In this document: positions 7,641-15,911 of the stretch, piece after piece
How positions within the stretch are numbered: the first letter of the stretch is position 1
How the letters are laid out: the number at the start of each line of letters is the position of its first letter
Source: Streptomyces ambofaciens ATCC 23877
GTDB taxonomy: Bacteria > Actinomycetota > Actinomycetes > Streptomycetales > Streptomycetaceae
DNA length: 64,000 bases
NCBI RefSeq assembly: GCF_001267885.1
Contig: NZ_CP012382.1
Coordinates: forward strand, 806,001-870,000
Reading direction: 5' to 3'
Position numbers and translations under genes: made by a program
Notes under the pieces: model-generated
What the model saw: only the letters and a program-made list of their open reading frames with translations
Told to the model about the DNA's origin: nothing
Database searches by the model: none

Positions 7641-8365
7641 TGATCCGCGTCGCCGCCGTCGGAGACATCCACATGGGCCCGGACAGCCAGGGGCTGCTGC
7701 GCCCGGCCTTCGAGACCCTGCCCGACTGTGCCGACCTGTTGCTACTCGCCGGTGACCTGACCCGGCACGGGACCCCGGAGGAGGCGCGGGTGGTCGCCCG
7801 GGAGGTACGTGACCTGCCGGTGCCGGTGGTGGCCGTCCTCGGCAACCACGACCACCACGACGAGCAGCCCGAGAAGGTCACCGCCCTGCTCCAGGAGGCA
7901 GGGGTGACCGTCCTGGAGGGCGAGGCGACCGTCGTCGAGTGTGCCGGGACGCGGGTGGGCGTCGCCGGGACCAAGGGTTTCGGCGGCGGTTTCGTCGGGC
8001 GCAGCGCCGGTGAGTTCGGCGAACCGGTCATGAAGGAGTTCGTCCGCACCACCCGCCGCTCGGCGGACAGCCTGCACGCCGCGCTGAAGGAACTGGACGC
8101 CGAGGGCTGCGCCGCCCGGGTGGCGCTCACCCACTTCTCCCCCGTCGCCGACACGCTCGCCGGGGAACCCCCGGAGATCCACCCGTTCCTCGGCAGTTAC
8201 CTGCTGGCCGAGGCGATCGACACGGCCGGCGCGGACCTGGCCGTGCACGGCCACGCCCACCTGGGCACGGAGCACGGGATGACGGCGGGCGGGGTCCGGG
8301 TGCGCAACGTGGCGCAGCCCGTCATCCGCCGGGCCTTCAACGTCTACCGGCTCGGGGCCGCCTGA
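7640..8365 (+). CDS. Calcineurin-like metallophosphoesterase
   Basis: 241 residues with the full metal-binding set of the calcineurin-like superfamily: GDIHMG (D9, H11), AGDLTRHG (D39), a GNHDHHD block near residue 67, a later LTHFSP and a C-terminal VHGHAHLG. These coordinate two metal ions for phosphoester hydrolysis, on substrates ranging from cyclic nucleotides to nucleic acids. The ATG overlaps the previous stop codon (TGATG); an in-frame GTG one codon earlier is also possible. As third gene in the operon with a nucleotidyltransferase, it could reverse or process the modification that the first enzyme makes. That pairing is inference. Confidence 0.85.
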   Translation: MIRVAAVGDIHMGPDSQGLLRPAFETLPDCADLLLLAGDLTRHGTPEEARVVAREVRDLPVPVVAVLGNHDHHDEQPEKVTALLQEAGVTVLEGEATVVECAGTRVGVAGTKGFGGGFVGRSAGEFGEPVMKEFVRTTRRSADSLHAALKELDAEGCAARVALTHFSPVADTLAGEPPEIHPFLGSYLLAEAIDTAGADLAVHGHAHLGTEHGMTAGGVRVRNVAQPVIRRAFNVYRLGAA

Positions 8366-8419
8366 CCGCCGCGCGGCGCGAGGGGCCCGGGCGGTGGTCG
8401 GGCGGCCCCGTCCGGCTCG

Positions 8420-9058
8420 TCAGGTCCCGGTTTCCTCCCGCGTCGTACGCCCGAGACAGGTGACGTCGGCGGGGTCCAGGCCCGCCGCCGCGATCTCGTG
8501 GAAGCCCAGTCGGTCGTAGAAGGCCCTGGCGGGTGTGTTGGCGGTCGCCATGACCAGGTGGACGGCGGGCACCCCGCGGGCGCGCAGCGCCCGCCAGAAC
8601 GTCCGCATCAGCGCACGTCCGTGCCCGCGGCCCTGCCACTCGGGGAGCAGGTCGATGTGCAGGTGGGCCGGGTACGCGGCCAGTTCGGGGACGATCATCC
8701 GCTCCGGATCGTGCAGCAGTCCGGCCATGACCTCGTCCGGGGTGCCGGGCGGGCCGTCCGGCGCCGGGTAGCGGTGTGCCACCCGCGGCAGCCACTTGGC
8801 GCGGAACTCCTCGGCGAAACGGGGGGTGTCGGCCGTGCCGAGGATGTAGCCGACCGCGCGGCCCCGTCCGTCGTCCAGGACGAACGCCAGGTCCGGGTCG
8901 AGGTGGACGTAGGGTGCGGCGAAGATGACGGGCAGCACCGCCGGGTCGGCGTACACCGGCCGGCTGTCCCGGCCGTTGTGCGCGGTGCGGATGCAGATGT
9001 CGTCGAGGGCCGGCGCGTCGGCGGGGCGGTACGGGCGTACGGCGGCGGTCGGGGTCAC
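8420..9058 (-). CDS. GNAT family N-acetyltransferase
   Basis: 212 residues. The acetyl-CoA-binding core is visible as LHIDLLPEWQGRGHGRALM (the R/QxxGxG/A motif), followed by the beta5-alpha4 segment VHLVMATANTPARAFYDRLGF, a classic GNAT C-terminus. The N-terminal half (YRPADAPALDDICIRTA) is the typical opening of a Streptomyces GNAT protein. The start GTG was chosen because AGGA lies about 8 nt upstream and the fold begins at the next residues; a longer Arg-rich extension is open but looks non-coding. The acceptor is unknown. It is convergent with the phosphoesterase operon. Confidence 0.8.
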   Translation of the reverse strand: MTPTAAVRPYRPADAPALDDICIRTAHNGRDSRPVYADPAVLPVIFAAPYVHLDPDLAFVLDDGRGRAVGYILGTADTPRFAEEFRAKWLPRVAHRYPAPDGPPGTPDEVMAGLLHDPERMIVPELAAYPAHLHIDLLPEWQGRGHGRALMRTFWRALRARGVPAVHLVMATANTPARAFYDRLGFHEIAAAGLDPADVTCLGRTTREETGT

Positions 9059-9229
9059 TGCGGCATCCTGCCCGACTGGGAGCGCTCCCACAAGGGGTTT
9101 CCCTCGACGCCCTCGGCGCGGTCCCGCGACCCGCCGGACCCCTTCCTCCGGCACCCTCGGCGAGCTGCCGGGGCGCGCCTTCTGCCGTCGGCCGCGGTCA
9201 CTGCGCCAGATGCGCCGCACTCCACGATG

Positions 9230-9241
9230 ATCGATGAATCG
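9230..9241. promoter_or_regulatory. 12-bp palindrome upstream of DoxX-like gene
   Basis: TCGATGAATCGA is a perfect inverted repeat with outer partial symmetry (GATGA ... TCATC). It lies in the 362-bp gap between the GNAT gene and the DoxX-like gene and could be an operator. No further gene is evident in that gap. Confidence 0.3.
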
Positions 9242-9420
9242 ACCTCATCGCCACCGTCCGGACCCGTGACCTGCGGGGGACTCGCGCGCAGCGGTACCCG
9301 TGGGCGTCGCCGGCGCTCCGGGCACCGAATGGCGCCGACCGTTGCGGGCACCTGATGATCCCAGTAGGCAGCACGTTCCCGGCAGTGCCTCGGCACCCCT
9401 GGAGAAAGCGAGAGAGCACC

Positions 9421-9954
9421 ATGAGTCTTTTGCGTATGGTCGGCCGCCCGATGCTCGCCTCGATGTTCGTGGCCGGCGGCCTGCAGTCCCTGCGCAGCCC
9501 CCAGCAGGTGGCCCCCGCTGCCGAGCCGATCGTCCGGCCGGTGACCGACCGCGTGTCGGCGTTGCCGGACAGCACCGAGCAACTCGTACGGCTCAACGGT
9601 GCCGTGCAGGTGGTGGGCGGGGTCCTGCTCGGCTTCGGTCGCTGCCCGCGCCTGGCGGCACTGGCCGTCGCGGCGACGCTGGTGCCCACCACGCTGGCGG
9701 GGCACCGCTTCTGGGAGGCGGAGGACCCGTCCGAGCGCGCCCAGCAGCGCATCCACTTCCTGAAGAACGTGTCCATGCTGGGCGGCCTGCTGATCGCCGC
9801 CGACGACACGGGCAGTTCCCCCTCGCTGTTGTGGCGCGGCCGTCACGCCGCCCATGGCCTGCGGCACGACGCCCACCTGGTGCACCGCTCGGTCCGGGCC
9901 ACGGCCCGCCCCGCGGCGACGGCGGGCGGGGTACGGGCCAAGCTGGGCGTCTAG
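9421..9954 (+). CDS. DoxX family membrane protein
   Basis: 177 residues with about four hydrophobic segments. The opening MSLLRMVGRPMLASMFVAGG, the central VQVVGGVLLGFGRCPRLAAL and the HRFWEAEDPSERAQQRIHFL loop followed by a last helix match the DoxX/SURF4-like family common in actinobacteria. Members are thought to take part in redox balance in the membrane, but the activity is unclear. The C-terminal tail is basic and Ala/His/Arg-rich, probably cytosolic. The start ATG has a GAGAGA about 7 nt upstream. It is followed by a repeat-rich intergenic region and the convergent epimerase-like gene. Confidence 0.75.
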   Translation: MSLLRMVGRPMLASMFVAGGLQSLRSPQQVAPAAEPIVRPVTDRVSALPDSTEQLVRLNGAVQVVGGVLLGFGRCPRLAALAVAATLVPTTLAGHRFWEAEDPSERAQQRIHFLKNVSMLGGLLIAADDTGSSPSLLWRGRHAAHGLRHDAHLVHRSVRATARPAATAGGVRAKLGV

Positions 9955-10019
9955 CCCCGCCCGGGCCCCGGCGTGCGTCGGCGCCCGGCCGACGGGGGGC
10001 CCGGCCGCTCGGGTCGTGG

Positions 10020-10104
10020 CCCTCGGCGTCGGGCGGCCGGGCCGTAGCCCTCGGCGTCGGGCGGCCGGGCCGCCGGGTGGCCGGGTGGCCGGGTGGCCGG
10101 GTGG
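10020..10104. repeat. Two tandem repeat types between convergent genes
   Basis: A 24-bp block is present twice (10020-10043 and 10048-10071, identical), followed at once by four exact copies of the 8-bp unit CCGGGTGG (10073-10104). This is a minisatellite-like stretch in the gap between convergent genes. Confidence 0.8.
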
Positions 10105-10143
10105 CCGTCACCCAGTCGGGTCCGGGGCGGGCGAGGAACGCCT

Positions 10144-11181
10144 TCAGGCCCGCCGCTCCCCCACGCGCTCGGTGGTCACCGCCCCGGTCGGCACCTCGTC
10201 AGGACGGTCCCGGAGGGCGGCGACGGTGCGTTCCAGGCCGTCCCGCCAGGTCACCCCCGGCAGCCAGCCGAAGATCTCACGGGCGAAGCCGGTGACCGGC
10301 CGGGGCCCCGCGGGCCGGTCCCCCGCCCCGTCGACGAACACGAGCGGCGCGTCCGAGCCGGTCAGGTCGATCACCCGGCGGGCGATCTCCACGGCCGTGG
10401 GCGCCTCGTCGCCGCCGATGTCCACGGGCCGTACCGAGCGGCCGACCGCGACCAGGAGCACGCCGTCGACCATGTCGTCCACGTAGCACAGGGGGTGCGT
10501 CCGGCTGCCGTCCCCGCCGACCGTGACCGGCCTCCCGGCGAGTGCCTGCTCCAGGAAGGCGGCGGGCGTGCCCCCGTCGTCCGTCCGCATGCCGGGCCCG
10601 TAGCCGGCGAACAGGCGGACGATCCCGGCGTTCGAGCCGTGGGCAGCCGCGTGCGCGGCGACCAGCGCCTCGGCGAAGCGGACGGCCTCGGCGCAGGCGC
10701 TGTGCGGGCCGACCGGGTCGGCCTCGCTCCCCTGCCGGGCGTCGCGCGGCGGACGGCCGGGGAGCGCCGGCGGCGAGGAGGCGAGCAGGAACCGAGCCCC
10801 GTCCCGCTCGGCGACGGCCAGTGCGGCACGGGTGCCGAGGCTGCTCGTGTCGAGGATCTCCACGGGCCGGTCCGGCCAGGCGGCCGGTGACGCCGGGCCC
10901 GCCAGATGCAGGACCAGGTCGTAGGGGCCGGTGAGCGCGTCCGCGCAGCCGGGGCCTGAGATGTCCCACTCCAGGAACCGGAAGCCGGGGCGGCCCGCCA
11001 GATGGGCCACCTTCTCGGCCCGGCCCGTGGAGAGGTCGTCCAGGCAGTCCACCTCGACGCCCGCGTCGATCAGGCGGGTGCACAGGTGGGAGCCGAGGAA
11101 TCCCGCACCGCCGGTCACCAGGGCACGGTCCCAGGGCGGCCGGGCCTGCGACCGCGGACCGAACGTCGCCATCGGCATCAT
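10144..11181 (-). CDS. NAD-dependent epimerase/dehydratase-like protein with altered active site
   Basis: 345 residues. The Rossmann motif GGAGFLGS (residues 24-31) and the DLSTGR and HLAGPASP segments place it with UDP-glucuronate decarboxylase/dTDP-glucose dehydratase-type extended SDR proteins. At the expected YxxxK catalytic site it reads SACAEAVRFAEAL, so Tyr is replaced by Cys163 and Lys by Val167, and the usual STSEVYG stretch is SSPPALPG. Cofactor binding may persist, but the standard chemistry seems lost. The C-terminal half (VDDMVDGVLL, ARRVIDLTGS) is intact. GGAAGG precedes the first of three closely spaced ATGs. Either a pseudo-enzyme or a new chemistry is possible. Confidence 0.8.
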   Translation of the reverse strand: MMPMATFGPRSQARPPWDRALVTGGAGFLGSHLCTRLIDAGVEVDCLDDLSTGRAEKVAHLAGRPGFRFLEWDISGPGCADALTGPYDLVLHLAGPASPAAWPDRPVEILDTSSLGTRAALAVAERDGARFLLASSPPALPGRPPRDARQGSEADPVGPHSACAEAVRFAEALVAAHAAAHGSNAGIVRLFAGYGPGMRTDDGGTPAAFLEQALAGRPVTVGGDGSRTHPLCYVDDMVDGVLLVAVGRSVRPVDIGGDEAPTAVEIARRVIDLTGSDAPLVFVDGAGDRPAGPRPVTGFAREIFGWLPGVTWRDGLERTVAALRDRPDEVPTGAVTTERVGERRA

Positions 11182-11573
11182 GAGGACGACCTTCCTTCCG
11201 CCGCGAAGCGCTGACGAGCGGGCCCCGAGTGCCCCGGCGGGTCGCGTTCATTCTCTGGACGTCTGCGACGGCCCACTGCCCCTCGGGCGGGTCGAGCCCT
11301 GTGGTGGCCGTCACGCCCATCCGGCCCGACCCCCGGCGCGCAGGAGCCTGTGATCAAGCACACTCGGGGGGCCAAGCGCCCTGTGACGCAGGGGGGTTGT
11401 GCCGTCCGAGCCGAGCCCCGGAGCGGGCGCCGGGAGGGACTCGCCGGTCCCTTCTGCCACGATGGTCGGCGCCGTCAACCGGCTCCAGGGAGTGGCCGCG
11501 CAGCGCAGCCGGTCTTCTCGCTCCCCTTTCCTTTCCCTCCCGGGTCTCACGACTCGTCTTCGAGTGGCGCACT
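11182..11573. other. 392-bp divergent intergenic region
   Basis: This region lies between the epimerase-like gene and the MFS gene. Both strands have open frames, but codon bias is poor and I support no gene. It presumably holds the divergent promoters, although I could not identify a convincing -35/-10 pair. Confidence 0.5.
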
Positions 11574-12899
11574 GTGTCTTCTTCCCCTGTCTCCGCCCCG
11601 CCTGCCTCCGCACCGGCGTCCCGTTCGCCGTGGCGGTCCCTGAGGTACCGCAGCATGCGCTGGTGGTCGGTCGCGAACTTCGTCTCGAACGCCGGCACGT
11701 GGATGCAGCTCACGGTGCAGAACCTGCTGGTCCTGCAGATCACCGGGTCCGCCGCGGCGACGGGTCTGTCGATGTCCGTCCAGGCCGCGCCCGCGCTGCT
11801 GATCAGCGTGTTCGGCGGTGCCGCCGTCGACCGCTGGCCGCGGAAACTGACCGCCGCCGTCAGCCAGGCGCTGCTCGGCGCGGTCGCGTTCGCGACCGCC
11901 CTCATGGTGGCGCTGGACCGGCTCGACGTGACCACTCTGATGGTGCTGGCCGCCGTCACCGGTGTCATCGCCACCGTCGACGGCCCGGCGTGTTCGCTGC
12001 TGGGCAACGACCTGGTCCCGGCGCAGGACGTGCCGTCCGCGATCGGGGTGGGCGCGCTGGTCCACCAGGCGGGCCGGCTCACGGGCGCCGCGCTGGCCGG
12101 GGTGGCGGTCGGCTTCCTCGGGACGGCCGCCGCCTACGCCGCCAACGGACTCTCGTTCCTCTTCGTCGCCTCGGTCATCCCCTTCCTGCGTCCGGCGCGC
12201 GGGGCGGCCGAGCGCACCGGCAAGGAGGAGCGCCACGACCGCGCGGACAGTCTCTCGGTGCGGGAAGGGCTGGCCTTCTTCGCACGCCGCCCGCGGCTGC
12301 TGGCGCTGGCCGGCGTCACCGGGGTCAGCGCGGTCTTCGGGCGCAACTACCAGCTCACGCTGGCCGTGCTGGTGACCGGGCCGCTCGCGGGCGGCGCCGG
12401 GTCGTTCGGCACCGTGTCGACGGTGCTGGCGGCCGGAGGGATCGTCGGCGCGGTCCTCGGCGCCCGGCTGCGCCGTCCCTCCGTGCGGGTCGTCGGCGCG
12501 CTGGCGGCGGCGGGCGGGCTGCTGCAGGTGGTGGCCGGGCTGTCACCGTCGCTGGCCGTCCTGCTGGTGATGGTGCTGCCGATGGCCGTCGTGGAGTCCG
12601 TCTCCGACACCGCGGGCACGTCGGTGCTGCAGACCGACCCGCCCGCGCACCTGCGGGGCCGGGTGCTCGGCGTGTGGGGCAGCATCGGCACGGTGTGGGG
12701 CCTCGGTGGGCCGCCGGCACTGGGCCTGCTGATGGAGTTGGCCGGTGCCCGAGGCGCCCTCGTCGCGGGCGGGTTGATCATCGCCGCGTCCATCACCGCG
12801 GGCCACCTCCTGCACGGCCGCCGCTCCAAGGTGCCGGTGCCGTTGCGGACCGGGGACACGGACGTACCGGCACGGGCGGCGCTGGGGACGGCAGCCTGA
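11574..12899 (+). CDS. MFS transporter (enterobactin/macrolide exporter type)
   Basis: The 441-residue product has about 11-12 hydrophobic helices. The opening WWSVANFVSNAGTWMQLTVQ, DRWPRK in loop 2-3, and HLRGRVLGVWGSIGTVWGLG in the C-terminal half are typical of the MFS_3/EntS-like branch that exports siderophores and drugs. GTG 11574 is taken as start with a weak GAGTGG upstream; ATG 11655 (MRWWSVANF), with TGAGG 9 nt before it, is a credible alternative and would remove a 27-residue Ser/Pro-rich tail. No substrate gene lies nearby. Confidence 0.8.
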   Translation: MSSSPVSAPPASAPASRSPWRSLRYRSMRWWSVANFVSNAGTWMQLTVQNLLVLQITGSAAATGLSMSVQAAPALLISVFGGAAVDRWPRKLTAAVSQALLGAVAFATALMVALDRLDVTTLMVLAAVTGVIATVDGPACSLLGNDLVPAQDVPSAIGVGALVHQAGRLTGAALAGVAVGFLGTAAAYAANGLSFLFVASVIPFLRPARGAAERTGKEERHDRADSLSVREGLAFFARRPRLLALAGVTGVSAVFGRNYQLTLAVLVTGPLAGGAGSFGTVSTVLAAGGIVGAVLGARLRRPSVRVVGALAAAGGLLQVVAGLSPSLAVLLVMVLPMAVVESVSDTAGTSVLQTDPPAHLRGRVLGVWGSIGTVWGLGGPPALGLLMELAGARGALVAGGLIIAASITAGHLLHGRRSKVPVPLRTGDTDVPARAALGTAA

Positions 12900-13196
12900 G
12901 CCGGGTGCTCCCGTGGCGGGAGCCGGCCGCGGGCACGGCGTGACGCGAAGGGGAGCCGGACGGCACACGGGCCGCGGCCGAGGGTCCGGTAGTCCGCGGG
13001 CCGCGACGCGGAACCCCGCCCTGCTCTCGTCGACGACGTGCCCCGGGCGCCTCCCGGCCCGCCCCCGCCCCTGCCACCCCACCCCGGTCCCGGGCGGCGC
13101 CGCACATGAATCCCGTCCTTACCCAGGCGTGCGACCCTGGGCAGCCTTTGCCGGTCACCGGGTGTCCGCCCGGTTCACGCGTGGGGAGAAGAAGCC

Positions 13197-14483
13197 CTGA
13201 GTACCGCCGTCCTCGCCGAGGCCGTCCCCGTCATCCTGCTGCTGGGCGTCCTCGCCTTCGCCGTGCTCCGTCCCCGGGGCCTGCCGGAGGCCGTGGCCGC
13301 CGTGCCCGCCGCCGCGCTGGCCGTGGCACTGGGCACGGTCACCCCGCACCAGGCATGGGAGCAGACGCGTACGCTCCTGCCGGTCGTCGCCTTCCTCGCC
13401 CTGGTGCTGGTGCTGGCGCACCTGTGCGCCAGGGAGGGACTGTTCGAGGCCGTCGGGGCGGCCGTGGCTCGCCGCTGCGGCGGGAGTCCGTCGCGGCTGC
13501 TGGCCGGGGTGTTCGCCATGGCCTGCGCGGTCACGGCGGTGCTCAGCCTGGACGCCACCGTCGTCCTGCTCACCCCAGTGGTCCTGGCCACCGCGTCCCG
13601 GGCCGGTGCCCGGTCCCGCCCGCACGTGTACGCCACGGCGCACCTGGCGAACTCCGCCTCGCTGCTCCTGCCGGTCTCCAATCTGACCAACCTGCTGGCG
13701 TTCACGGCCAGCGGGTTGTCCTTCACCAGGTTCGCCGCGCTCATGGCGCTGCCGTGGCTGGCGGCGATCGCCGTCGAGTACGTGGTGTTCCGCCGCTTCT
13801 TCCGCGCGGACCTGACCGGGCCCGCGGCCGTCGGCCACGCACCCACGCCCACGCCCGACCATGAGCCGCGGCCCGCGCCCTCTGTGCCCCGGTTCACCGT
13901 CGTCGTCGTGGCGCTGACCCTGGCCGGGTTCGCCCTGTCCTCGCCCGTCGGTCTGGACCCCGCGTGGGCGGCGCTCGGCGGCGTGCTGGTGCTCGGCGGA
14001 CGGGCGCTGGCCCGGCGCCAGGTCGGGCCCCGGGAGCTGGTGGGCGCCGCGTCCCCGCTGTTCTGCCTGTTCGTGCTGGCGCTCGGCGTCGTCGTACAGG
14101 CCGTGATGGCGGGCGCCCCGGCCACCGGGCTCGGGCGGCTGCTGCCGCAGGGGGACTCGCTGCCGGCGCTGCTCGGGGTGGCGGCGGTGGCCGCGGTGCT
14201 GGCCAATGCCGTCAACAACCTGCCGGCCGTCCTGGCCCTGCTCCCCCTGGCCGCACCCGCCGGGCCCGGCCAGGTCCTCGCGGTGCTGATCGGCGTGAAC
14301 CTGGGTCCGAACCTGACCTACGTCGGCTCGCTGGCGACCCTGCTCTGGCGGCGGATCCTGCACCGGTACGGCGTCGAGGTCGAGCTGGGCCGGTTCACCC
14401 GGCTCGGCCTGCTCACCGTTCCCGCCACGGTCGTCGCCTCGACCGTGGCCCTGTGGGGAGCGCTGCACCTCGTCGGCGCCTGA
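13197..14483 (+). CDS. SLC13/ArsB-type anion or arsenite transporter
   Basis: 428 residues with 10-12 hydrophobic segments. The NSASLLLPVSNLTNLLAF and NAVNNLPAVLALLPL stretches are the paired re-entrant hairpin motifs of the ArsB/NhaD/SLC13 (ion transporter) superfamily, and GVNLGPNLTYVGSLATLLW is the ArsB signature region. It probably exports arsenite or exchanges anions. No ATG, GTG or TTG exists in a good place: the first GTG (13263) would cut into helix 1 and has no ribosome site. CTG 13197 is preceded by GGGGAGAA at 7 nt and yields LSTAVLAEAVPVILLLGV, a proper first helix. No ars regulator or reductase is adjacent. Confidence 0.8.
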   Translation: MSTAVLAEAVPVILLLGVLAFAVLRPRGLPEAVAAVPAAALAVALGTVTPHQAWEQTRTLLPVVAFLALVLVLAHLCAREGLFEAVGAAVARRCGGSPSRLLAGVFAMACAVTAVLSLDATVVLLTPVVLATASRAGARSRPHVYATAHLANSASLLLPVSNLTNLLAFTASGLSFTRFAALMALPWLAAIAVEYVVFRRFFRADLTGPAAVGHAPTPTPDHEPRPAPSVPRFTVVVVALTLAGFALSSPVGLDPAWAALGGVLVLGGRALARRQVGPRELVGAASPLFCLFVLALGVVVQAVMAGAPATGLGRLLPQGDSLPALLGVAAVAAVLANAVNNLPAVLALLPLAAPAGPGQVLAVLIGVNLGPNLTYVGSLATLLWRRILHRYGVEVELGRFTRLGLLTVPATVVASTVALWGALHLVGA

Positions 14484-14625
14484 CCCCCGGCGGCCCGCCG
14501 ACGTACCCGCACCCCGGCGCCCGCCGGCGGACCCGCACCCCGGCCGCCGTCGCGTCGGCGTCGCCGCCCTGACCGCCGTACCCGCGCCGCTCCCGTCGCC
14601 CACTCGGTGGACCACTCGCCGGGGC

Positions 14626-14669
14626 GGGCGCCAGGCCGGTCACCGGACGCCGGGCGCCAGGCCGGTCAC
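14626..14669. repeat. Direct repeat at 3' end of maleylpyruvate-isomerase-like gene
   Basis: An 18-bp sequence beginning GGGCGCCAGG occurs at 14626-14643 and 14652-14669, 26 bp apart. The second copy covers the stop codon of the minus-strand gene. It looks like a small local duplication. Confidence 0.7.
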
Positions 14670-15427
14670 TGGGTCGCCACCACGAGGCACCGGCGGAGCT
14701 CCTCGGCCGCCTCCGGGGCCCCCGCGACCGTCACCCCGCCGTCTCCGTCGCCTTCCCGGTTCCACAGCCGGCGCAGCAGCGCCTCCGGGGAACCGCTCAG
14801 CGTCACGTCCGCCGTGCCGTCGCCGGCCCCGTCCGTCACGGAGAACTCGCCGGGGCCCGTCCGCACCCGCCACGCCGTGTCCCCGGCACGCAGCAGGACG
14901 GTGCGCCCCGGCGAACCGTCCAGGACGTCGGCGAAGTACTCGCCCCACTCGGCGACGGAGAAGGCGGCGAAGACCTTGAGCAGCTCGTCGATCCCGTCCA
15001 CGGCGAGGTCGGCCGGGACGGGCGCGACGGGCTGCCCGGTGGCGAGCTCGGCGTCGATGCGGTGGACGACGGTCTCCTGGGCCATGCGCCGGATCCAGAA
15101 GCCGACGCTCTGGTCGGGGCCGTACCAGGTGGCGGCCGGGTCCCGGGGGGCGCGGGTGGCGAACTCGCCGCGCAGGGCGGTGTACCCCCGGTCCAGCAGC
15201 GCCGTGGGCTCCTCCTGCGCGAACTCCTCCGGCGGCCAGGGCTCGGGCTCGAAGCCCTCGCGCATGGCGACGGTCTTGTGCAGGTAGACCTCCCCCACGT
15301 GGCGGGTCAGATCGGCGACGGTCCAGCCGGGGCAGGTGGGCACCGGGGCGTCGGCGCCGGTCGCGACGACGGCCCGCAGCCGGTCGTGGTCGGCGGCGAG
15401 GCAGTCGAGGAAGCGGGTGAACTCCAT
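14666..15427 (-). CDS. Maleylpyruvate isomerase / mycothiol-dependent DinB-like family protein
   Basis: 253 residues. The N-terminal helical bundle has the opening FTRFLDCLAADHDRLRAVV, then TCPGWTVADLTRHVGEVYLHK, and later MAQETVVHRIDAE. These provide the His/Glu/His metal site characteristic of the TIGR03083-type actinobacterial maleylpyruvate isomerase family. The C-terminal part carries a TADVTLSGSPEALLRRLWNR segment, an SCP2-like domain typical of the longer members. Such enzymes use mycothiol and a divalent metal, but most homologues are not characterised. ATG is the start. It sits on the minus strand beside the unknown gene at 15496-15819, with a 68-bp gap between them. Confidence 0.8.
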   Translation of the reverse strand: MEFTRFLDCLAADHDRLRAVVATGADAPVPTCPGWTVADLTRHVGEVYLHKTVAMREGFEPEPWPPEEFAQEEPTALLDRGYTALRGEFATRAPRDPAATWYGPDQSVGFWIRRMAQETVVHRIDAELATGQPVAPVPADLAVDGIDELLKVFAAFSVAEWGEYFADVLDGSPGRTVLLRAGDTAWRVRTGPGEFSVTDGAGDGTADVTLSGSPEALLRRLWNREGDGDGGVTVAGAPEAAEELRRCLVVATQ

Positions 15428-15495
15428 GCCGTGGAGCCAAGCACAGGCTCAGAGCCGGGGCGCGCCCTTTTCCGCCCCGGCGTACGGGCGCGGGC

Positions 15496-15819
15496 TCACC
15501 AGGCCCCGGTGGGGACCGCGGGCCGGCGGACGGCCTCGACGGCGTCCCGCAGGTGCAGGGCGACGGTGATCAGCGCGCGCAGGGCGGAGGGGCGCAGGCT
15601 CTGGGCGCTCTCGGCGGCCAGCACCAGCAGGCAGCCCGCGGCCTGCTCGACGACGGGTACCGAGAACGCGAAGTCGTCGCCGTCGGCCCCGCGGAACGCG
15701 CGCCACGGCGTCGCGGCTCCGTCGATGGCCTTCTGGACGGCGTGCTCAAGGTGCAGTGCGGCCTGTTCGCACACGGGGGCGGGCAGGATGATGGTGCGAT
15801 GGAACGCTGAACTGGTCAT
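15496..15819 (-). CDS. Hypothetical protein, Streptomyces-type
   Basis: The product has 107 residues. GGGGGAG stands 9 nt before the chosen ATG, which gives MTSSAFHRTIILPAPVCEQA. The middle includes WRAFRGADGDDFAFSVPVVEQAAGCLLVLAAESA and the end has helix-forming ALRALITVALHLRDAVEAV. It has two cysteines, no signal peptide and no transmembrane segment. It could be a small ligand-binding or regulatory protein, but I cannot name a family. It is divergent from the fructosamine kinase-like gene. Confidence 0.6.
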   Translation of the reverse strand: MTSSAFHRTIILPAPVCEQAALHLEHAVQKAIDGAATPWRAFRGADGDDFAFSVPVVEQAAGCLLVLAAESAQSLRPSALRALITVALHLRDAVEAVRRPAVPTGAW

Positions 15820-15898
15820 GGTCCCACTGCTCCCCCGCGTACGGGGTGTTCCAACGGCGCACCGGGCGTCTTTCACCGGGTCGGCCGCAGTCCGGCCC

Positions 15899-15904
15899 TA
15901 GGCT
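15899..15904 (+). promoter_or_regulatory. Candidate -10 for leaderless kinase mRNA
   Basis: TAGGCT ends 7 nt before the GTG at 15912, the spacing expected when transcription begins at the start codon. No good -35 was found and no ribosome site precedes any nearby start codon. Confidence 0.4.
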
Positions 15905-15911
15905 GGTGACC

